Positions 57,842 to 64,000 of a DNA stretch of 64,000 nucleotides are shown here, in pieces. Within the stretch, counting starts at the first letter, position 1. Each line of letters starts with the position of its first letter. The stretch covers positions 1,674,001 to 1,738,000 of the forward strand of contig NBAZ01000004.1 in the NCBI GenBank assembly GCA_002794735.1. Reading direction: 5' to 3'. The DNA comes from Pyrrhoderma lamaoense (taxonomy: Eukaryota > Basidiomycota > Agaricomycetes > Hymenochaetales > Hymenochaetaceae). A model generated the notes under the pieces. It made no database searches, was not told where the DNA came from, and saw only the letters and a program-made list of their open reading frames with translations. A program made the position numbers and the translations under genes.

Positions 57842-59961
57842 ATGGAGGCCAAGGTCGCATTCGAGAAAGAGGAGGCTGGTGTGATTTCTTCGCGCTCAAC
57901 GGTCGTTGAACGCGATCTTGAAGCTGTCAAGAAGGAGTATGGCGATTTACCCCATCAAGGGGAAGGTGAATCAGCCATACCTGAGGACAAACGAGTCGAA
58001 GCTCTAGAACGTCTAGATCACGACTGGCAGCATGATCCGGAAAATCCTAGAAATTGGTAAGCTTATTTACCTTGTCGGTTGTTAAGATGACTACACTGCT
58101 TAATGATTTTAGGGAGTTTTGGAGAAAATGGAGGACAGCTGGTGTAGTATGTTTGATTTTTATCAAGAAAAAACTACTTCTCCTTACAACAGCCTACGAT
58201 ATTGATCGTGATCTTATCTTGGCATAGGTTGCATTTTATACATTTATCAGTCCAGTTTCGAGTAGCATGATGGCACCAGCACTTCCAGATGTGAGTACAC
58301 ATCAAACTTTGCGCTAACAGTGTAGTAGTGAGCTGTTATCTGACTAATTATAGATCGCCAACTTTTATAATTCTTCGAGCGAGACCATGATCGCCATGAC
58401 CTTGACAATTTTTCTACTTGCGTATGCTACTGGGCCACTAGTAGCTAGTCCTTTGACTGAGGTATTAGGACGTAGATGGGTGAGTACCACTTCATATGCA
58501 TGTCTACCAAAAAAATACCGAAAAAAAATCTAAATTCAAAGGTTCTCCATGTGTCGAATGTTCTCTTCCTACTTTTCAATCTTGCCTGTGCATATGCACC
58601 CGATGTTGGAACACTTATAGCATTTAGATTCTTAGCAGGCCTGGGAGGAAGTACTCCAATTGCTGTCGGTGCTGGAGTCATAGGTGACATGTTCTCAGAA
58701 CAAGAACGGGGTATGTTCAGATATGATATTTAATAGGAGTTATGTAATCAAACTACTAATGTCTGTTTCACTGTGGAAAAGCTACCGCTATGGCCATATT
58801 TACTCTTGGGCCTTTGATTGGTCCATCAGTAGGTCCCGTGGCTGGGGGATTCATTGCTCAAACTATTGGATTCCAATGGATATTCAAAGTGATTGCGATA
58901 TTCTCTGGACTTGGGGCCGTTATCGGTACATTAGCACTTGAAGAGACATACGCTCCTATTATTCAGATTAAACGGGCACAAAGATATATTAAAGAAACAG
59001 GTCAAAAATCATATGAGCATGATATCTTACTAGAGGCTCATAAGGATTTCGGACATGTCCTCGCTGTAAATATGACAAGACCTTTTGTCCTGCTTTTCCG
59101 GAGTTTCGTCTGTTTCATTCTTAGTCTATACATGGGCCTGTAAGGGACTTTACTTCAATTTCAGGGGAAATTATACTAACAATCTGACAAAAAGTATGTA
59201 TGGATACTACTATCTCATGTTCGCAACTTTTCCAACTCTATTCAAAGAAACGTATGGTTTTAGTACGGGAATCTCGGGCTTGGTATGTTTGGCTGTTTCG
59301 GACTTTGTTTAGCTTCTAACTCCGAATACTGATCTATAGGCCTACTTGGGCCCTGGGATCGGTTTTGTTTTCTCAACATTATATGGTGCTTACGTTGGAG
59401 ATGGACTTTATAAGAGAGTACGTTGATTCTCCTCAAGTTCTAGATCACGGAGATAGTAGCTGATAAGTTTAGCTTTGTGCAAGAAATGGTGGTGTCGCCA
59501 AGCCTGAATTTCGAATCCCCGCATTGATCCTTGCAAGTTTTGTCGTTCCCGTCGGCCTTTTGTGAGTTGTTTACTCATAGCAATTTGTATTCATCCAATT
59601 CTAATCTAGTCCTGCCTTAAGCTGGTATGGCTGGTCTTCCCAAGCAAAAGCCCACTGGATTGTCCCTATAATCGGTGCTGGGGTTTTCTCCTTCGCAATG
59701 ATGGGCACCTTCCTTCCAATTCAATTATATCTGGTTGATTCTTTCCGTTATGCTGCTTCTGCAATGGCTGCTGCTACAGTATTAAGATCCCTTCTCGGTT
59801 TTGCTTTCCCTCTCTTTGGAGACCAAATGTTCGCCGCCCTCCATAACGGCCCTGGATACTCGCTACTTGCTGGTCTTGCAATTATTGCAGGCATTCCGTT
59901 TCCTATCTGGATTTATTATTGTGGTGAAAAGATTCGTGCCCGTAGTAACTTGAATCGATAG
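57842..59961 (+). CDS. DHA1-type MFS drug/polyamine transporter
   Basis: Twelve-TM drug:H+ antiporter of the fungal Flu1/Tpo/Mdr class. A cytosolic N-terminus ends with RLDHDWQHDPENPRNWSFWR KW, the class hallmark before TM1. TM1-2: VVAFYTFISPVSSSMMAPAL, TLTIFLLAYATGPLVASPLT EVLGRRWVLHVSN (motif A, split by an intron after GRRW). Motif C region: IFTLGPLIGPSVGPVAGGFI AQTIGFQWIFKVIA. Second half: MYGYYYLMFATFPTLFKETY GFSTGISGLAYLGPGIGF, WYGWSSQAKAHWIVPIIGAG and VLRSLLGFAFPLFGDQMFAA. Ends EKIRARSNLNR. At least eight introns. Substrate unknown. Converges with the ferric reductase. Confidence 0.9.
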
Positions 59962-60224
59962 TTACATCACGTAGTAGAAGAAAAATAGATACTCTCAATA
60001 TAGTTGATAGTTATAAATTTGGGGCTTTCAATAAAAATAATTAGCGATTGTTAAGCACCCCCTTTCAGCGCATGTGTTATCTACTATGTCTCTATTTTTT
60101 TACATTCTGTAATATTAGAGTAAATGTACTCCGTGTCGTATAATGATTTACCTATACTTCTAGACCCTGAGTCGAAACCTTACGTCAATTCATCCATATT
60201 AAGTAGCCTGAAATTCCTAGACAA
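59962..60224. other. Convergent 3' interval
   Basis: 263 bp between opposed stops; AT-rich UTR-like sequence. Confidence 0.55.
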
Positions 60225-62491
60225 CTATGCCTTAACGAGTCCAAAAGCCTCGCTATGGAAAGTCACCACAGGATATCCCTTCATTATTTCTTTCAATCTC
60301 ATCCCTTCAAATGATACAGCAGAGCGAACAGCGGATGCTAAAGAAGATGGTCCTGCAACTAAATTTAAAAAGCCACAATCAATAATTATTAGTGATCTAA
60401 GCAGATCTAGATTGATTTACCATCTACCAATACAGGACCCGAAGAAGTGGATACACTGTCTTCGATCAATTGCTCAACATCAGGTCTCCCGTAAGATGTT
60501 TGAATTGAGGTGATAGCTAGGTTATCCGATGTTCCTAGTGACTCCTCAGAAAATGGATAGTTGCTATTGCTTCCGCTCATGTTATAGTTGTGACTATTTA
60601 TAGAATACGAAGATTTAAACTCCTTTCCGGTGATAAAGATACGGGGTTCGATGGATAGATCGTAAGAAGCGGAAGGAATGATTTCTAAGAGCAGCTTTGA
60701 AACCCAGGGAAGGTGTGCTAGTAAAATAGGTATAAGTTATTTGCAAAAATGACTGGGAAATGCCTACCGGCGTCACGAACGACCCATACAAATATTATTC
60801 GTTTGCAGTTTGAACTTTCTCTTCTTGAGTGACTTGAATACAGTGAGAAGAACGTATTTTCATGAAAACTATAGACTTACTATACAAGATCTTGAAGAAG
60901 AGGAAGTGTATAAGAGATACCTGAACCCCCGGCAAACAATAGACATGTCGAATAAGCTCTTAAATTCGGGGGAATACCGTAAGGCCCGTCGATAAATGCC
61001 GGAATACTAGAGGATACATCATTCCTCAACGCATAGTCGCGTAATCTTGTAGTAAAATTTCCTTGTACTCGAATAAGAAAAACCGCATTCTTTTCTTCTT
61101 CGATCTCGGAACCATCAAGTAATCGTGGAATGCTGGCAATGGTGAACGGATGGGATTCACTCGGAAGTCTGCCAATACTTGGGAGACTAATGTATGCATG
61201 TTGTCCCGCCTTCCAATGCATCCTACTCCGGATAGTGAGGCGAACCGTGTCAAATGTCAGAAGTTCCACCCGTGCAAATTGTTTGTCTGAAGATCTGCGA
61301 GACCACGTATGATTATTCCATAACAACTTGAAAACACGTAAGAGTCGGTCCAATCCCCATATTATCAAGGCAGGCCAGAAATAATCTCCAAAACTAGGAT
61401 AAATAAGGGATAAATGCCAGCACGTTGCATAGTAGAAAAATCATACCCTTTAGAACCCGCATGGATCAAACCCCCTATTATGAATATACTGTCCTAAAAT
61501 TAGAAAGTTGGACTCTGTAAACCGGAGCTTATAGTCTCACCAGATAAGTAAGATATGGGTTACTAAGAAGAATTCGTAAAATTTATTTCTTATGGGTCGG
61601 ATAGACAGCACAGCAGTAAGAGAGAAAGCAGTTAGTCCTGCTACACCCCATCTCATCCAACCATTTTGGAGACTGAAGCTCTCCGATAATCTGTGGACGG
61701 CTAAATAAGTGATTCCGTGGTGATTAATTTAGCAACAAACCCTGAAATTCCCCGGGTTAGGGCATGGAGCCAAAGAAAGACTAAACACGTCCTTCCACTA
61801 GCTCGATGTAGTACATTCAACTTCTCGTGGCTTACACCTGTAAGGACTATATATAGAATGATAAGCATCGATATGCTAATGTTTACCACATCTACAAACC
61901 GGAAATTAAGTTGTTTTTCCCCGCCAAAGCAACAATCAGCGGAACTTGAGAAGATGCAATATGCGCTGCCCTGTCCTCAAAAAAGAAGGTATCCATGTCT
62001 CGTGCTATAGATAGCCAGTATTTGTAAATTGACTCTCCTTCTATCTGAAAAGAGAAATGCTCACTGTCGACGAATAACCAAATAAGTAGGGCAGTGTTAT
62101 ATCCAAGTATGAATAAAAGCTCGGATACAGTCATAACAGAAGAGGGTCCTATAGGTACAGTCGTTCGGAACAACAAAACCCTGAAGAAGCTTGTCAAAGT
62201 AATTGGTAAACGTCGAAGGGATGGTGCCTTAGTATCACCGGAGATAGAAGTGTCTGGAGACCTCTTCTCTGAGTTTCTATTAGATATATCCTTGTCTTCT
62301 GTATGAAAAGGTCGAGGTTTTGTCAATTGAACACAGAGGTAGTAGCCCCAGTTATACAGGGCTAGGAGAGCTACGACGGATGCTAGAAAAATCCATAGCT
62401 GCCTAACATATTTCTCCTGTTGATAGGCCTTAAGCGCAATATCTGCACGGGAGGGAGAACGGGAGAGAAGACTAGAATAGAGCTTAGACAT
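60225..62491 (-). CDS. Ferric-chelate reductase, Fre family (NOX-like)
   Basis: Plasma-membrane flavocytochrome b that reduces Fe3+/Cu2+ for uptake. N-terminus MSKLYSSLLSRSPSRADIAL, TM1 near IFLASVVALLALYNWGYYLC, more TM segments, then haem-binding LHRASGRTCLVFLWLHALTR with the H-x13-H pair and the second pair begun in FFLVTHILLI. FAD site: HPFTIAS in SESHPFTIASIPRL. NADPH site: LLFAGGSGISYTLPLLQDL. Then RIIFVWVVRDAHLPWVSKLL, YDLSIEPRIFITGKEF, a Ser-rich insert and YGRPDVEQLIEDSVSTSSGP. Through a final GT-AG intron (from VLVD) comes VAGPSSLASAVRSAVSFEGM, ending VVTFHSEAFGLVKA. Without that exon the protein would stop early. The plus ORF 60124-60513 is its antisense shadow. Confidence 0.92.
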
Positions 62492-64000
62492 CTTGTGGAC
62501 TGCTAGAGGGCGACAGAGGGAAAGTCCAGAGGCAACCCTGTATACTTTATAGCTCCAGTTACTTGCTTTCAGAACAAAAATAAGATGCCAATATGAGTAG
62601 AGTGGGAGAGAATGGTCCAGTTTTGTCGATGTTCATTCACGTCATTAGCAAAGAACGAGATGTAATGAATTTTTGATATGAAAAGCTCGCGTAGCAGAAG
62701 TATCCTAGGAAGCTGTTAGAGATAATAGACTCTATGTGGGGTTGAATTGGGAATCCGGATAAGCGAAAGCGGAGAAGTAGTCGGCAAAACATGTCTCGGA
62801 CTTGGAATACATATGACCGCCGGGTTTGTCAATATGACGGAATATACTGCGCTTCCGTATAAATCTCAAGGAAAGGAGAAATCATATGTGACTACTCCAC
62901 TATCAATGCACCCGAGCTTCGTCCATAGTGGTGCATGTCGGGTTTGCCTCGGGAGGTGAGCGGTTGACAGTCGGTTGAAAAGATAAGTTATTGCAAATAA
63001 GAAAGGTGTTTGTTCTAGTCTGATAGTATCAATGCACATTTTTGATCCATGTCTCTCTAAGCATACGTGGTTGGATATCAAAGGCTGCAATGCTATAATT
63101 TGGATACCTTGCTAGAGGATGCAGATCACTAGCGACGTTTTAATAAATCATTAAATGGATCCCATATATATATAGCTTGAACATGTTAAGGTTGCTGACA
63201 TTCCTCAACAGAAAGTATTATCCGGCCGACTTTGGAAAAGCTATGGATGATATTAGTACAACACCTAGCTTTTTTAAGAAACTGTGTTTCTTTTAATAGC
63301 TAGAAGTCCTATAAAACACCGAAGATACTCACAGACTGCAGTTATTGCATATGTGCATGTCCATATAGATACATAGTGCCTATAATTGATAGTCACAGTG
63401 ATTGATATGCATTTATAAGGCTAGAAATTTAATTCTCTTTGACGTAAATCCTGTTATCGGTACCCGTCTTTCGAATAATAAGGGTATACACATGACTTTA
63501 AGGGATAACAAGAGTAAATCATTGCTGAAATCCCTGATAATGATTAAGACTATTAAGCTTAAAGCATACAATGGTCTAGGATATTATGGGTGGGTATAGA
63601 TATACTTGATAGTCACCGTCAGTTTATATTAAGTTGCAACTTGCCGATGATGTTGGTGAGTTACTTACCTCTATTAACGGGCGATAAGAAACGAAAGCGA
63701 GCTGTCATGATTTGCGGCCATGCGGCCGTCAGCTAGACCGAGTATGATCAATAATCAGTGAGTACTCTAATGTATAGGTGAAGTGTTTAATGACCATAAG
63801 GGTGACTGCTATTCCATTGTTATTATCTACAAACCCGAGAGAGAGAAAACGTACAAGGTACATCTAAAGTAGATGAGTCATGCAATGTTGCATATTACGT
63901 ACGTGTCAGTGGTGCTAATTAAATCGTCCTGAGGCAGTATTGCCATATTCATAATAAATTTAATCAACCAGTATAACAAAACTGGCGGCCGCAGGACCTT
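62492..64000. other. Upstream of ferric reductase; no supported gene
   Basis: 1.5 kb, AT-rich. Short ORFs (62747-62959, 62866-63090, 63402-63599) have no recognisable features. GATAA elements occur at about 62718-62723 (gagataatag) and 62980-62986 (aagataag), the core bound by fungal GATA-type iron repressors, but such short sites are common by chance. A NotI-like gcggccgc sits at 63985-63992. Confidence 0.45.

Noticed and set aside
60124..60513. 129-codon plus-strand ORF
   Set aside because: Antisense to the last exons of the ferric reductase, whose minus-strand reading gives conserved Fre C-terminal sequence.
62747..63599. Short ORFs at the right edge
   Set aside because: No motif, no codon or splice support.

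Overview
The window is nuclear DNA of a fungus, most likely a basidiomycete (Agaricomycotina-like). Evidence: genes are densely packed on both strands, nearly all are split by many canonical GT-AG introns of about 45-75 bases, and the products are conserved eukaryotic housekeeping proteins with fungal family members (Did2, Nup82/Nsp1, Rrn11, Lcl2, Fre-type reductase, DHA1 transporter). Gene limits below were built by joining exon frames by eye, so outer coordinates are start to stop codon and include introns. I saw no tRNA, rRNA, CRISPR array or intact mobile element.

Layout. 0-9.4 kb: ESCRT-III DID2 (-), a synaptojanin-type inositol phosphatase (+), SF3A3/PRP9 (-), eIF4A3/FAL1 (+). 9.4-12.6 kb: a gene-poor stretch with a probable decayed secreted-protein gene. 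12.6-15.4 kb: SF3B6/p14 (-), a two-exon LCL2 gene (-) that simple ORF calling misses, and a disordered protein (-). 15.5-26.8 kb: RNA polymerase I largest subunit (-), a Laa2-like AP-1 accessory candidate (-), Pol I factor RRN11 (+), rRNA-processing RIX1 (-). 27-34.2 kb: exocyst SEC10 (+), a mitochondrial enoyl-CoA hydratase/AUH-like gene (-), a conserved-looking unknown (+). 34.3-37.8 kb: three proteasome genes in a row, PRE3/beta1 (-), RPN12 (+), PRE10/alpha7 (-). 38-44.3 kb: nucleoporins NUP82 (+) and NSP1 (+). 44.5-46.5 kb: MFS transporter (-). 46.8-50.7 kb: an ankyrin-DysF-FYVE-RING protein (+). 51-57.4 kb: unknown acidic protein (-), proteasome regulator PI31 (-), spliceosomal DEAD-box PRP5 (+). 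57.8-62.5 kb: DHA1-type MFS transporter (+) and ferric reductase (-). The last 1.5 kb shows no gene.

Functional neighbours stand out: U2 snRNP assembly (SF3A3, SF3B6, PRP5), ribosome production (RPA190, RRN11, RIX1), proteasome (PRE3, RPN12, PRE10, PI31) and the Nup82-Nsp1 nuclear pore subcomplex. Several key protein motifs are encoded across microexons (14-23 nt), most strikingly the NADFDGD catalytic centre of RNA polymerase I. Five reading-frame breaks all lie at short G or C runs and are all mended by one extra G/C, which points to homopolymer errors in the assembly rather than dead genes. No clearly new multi-gene system was found; the most unusual single gene is the ankyrin-DysF-FYVE-RING protein.
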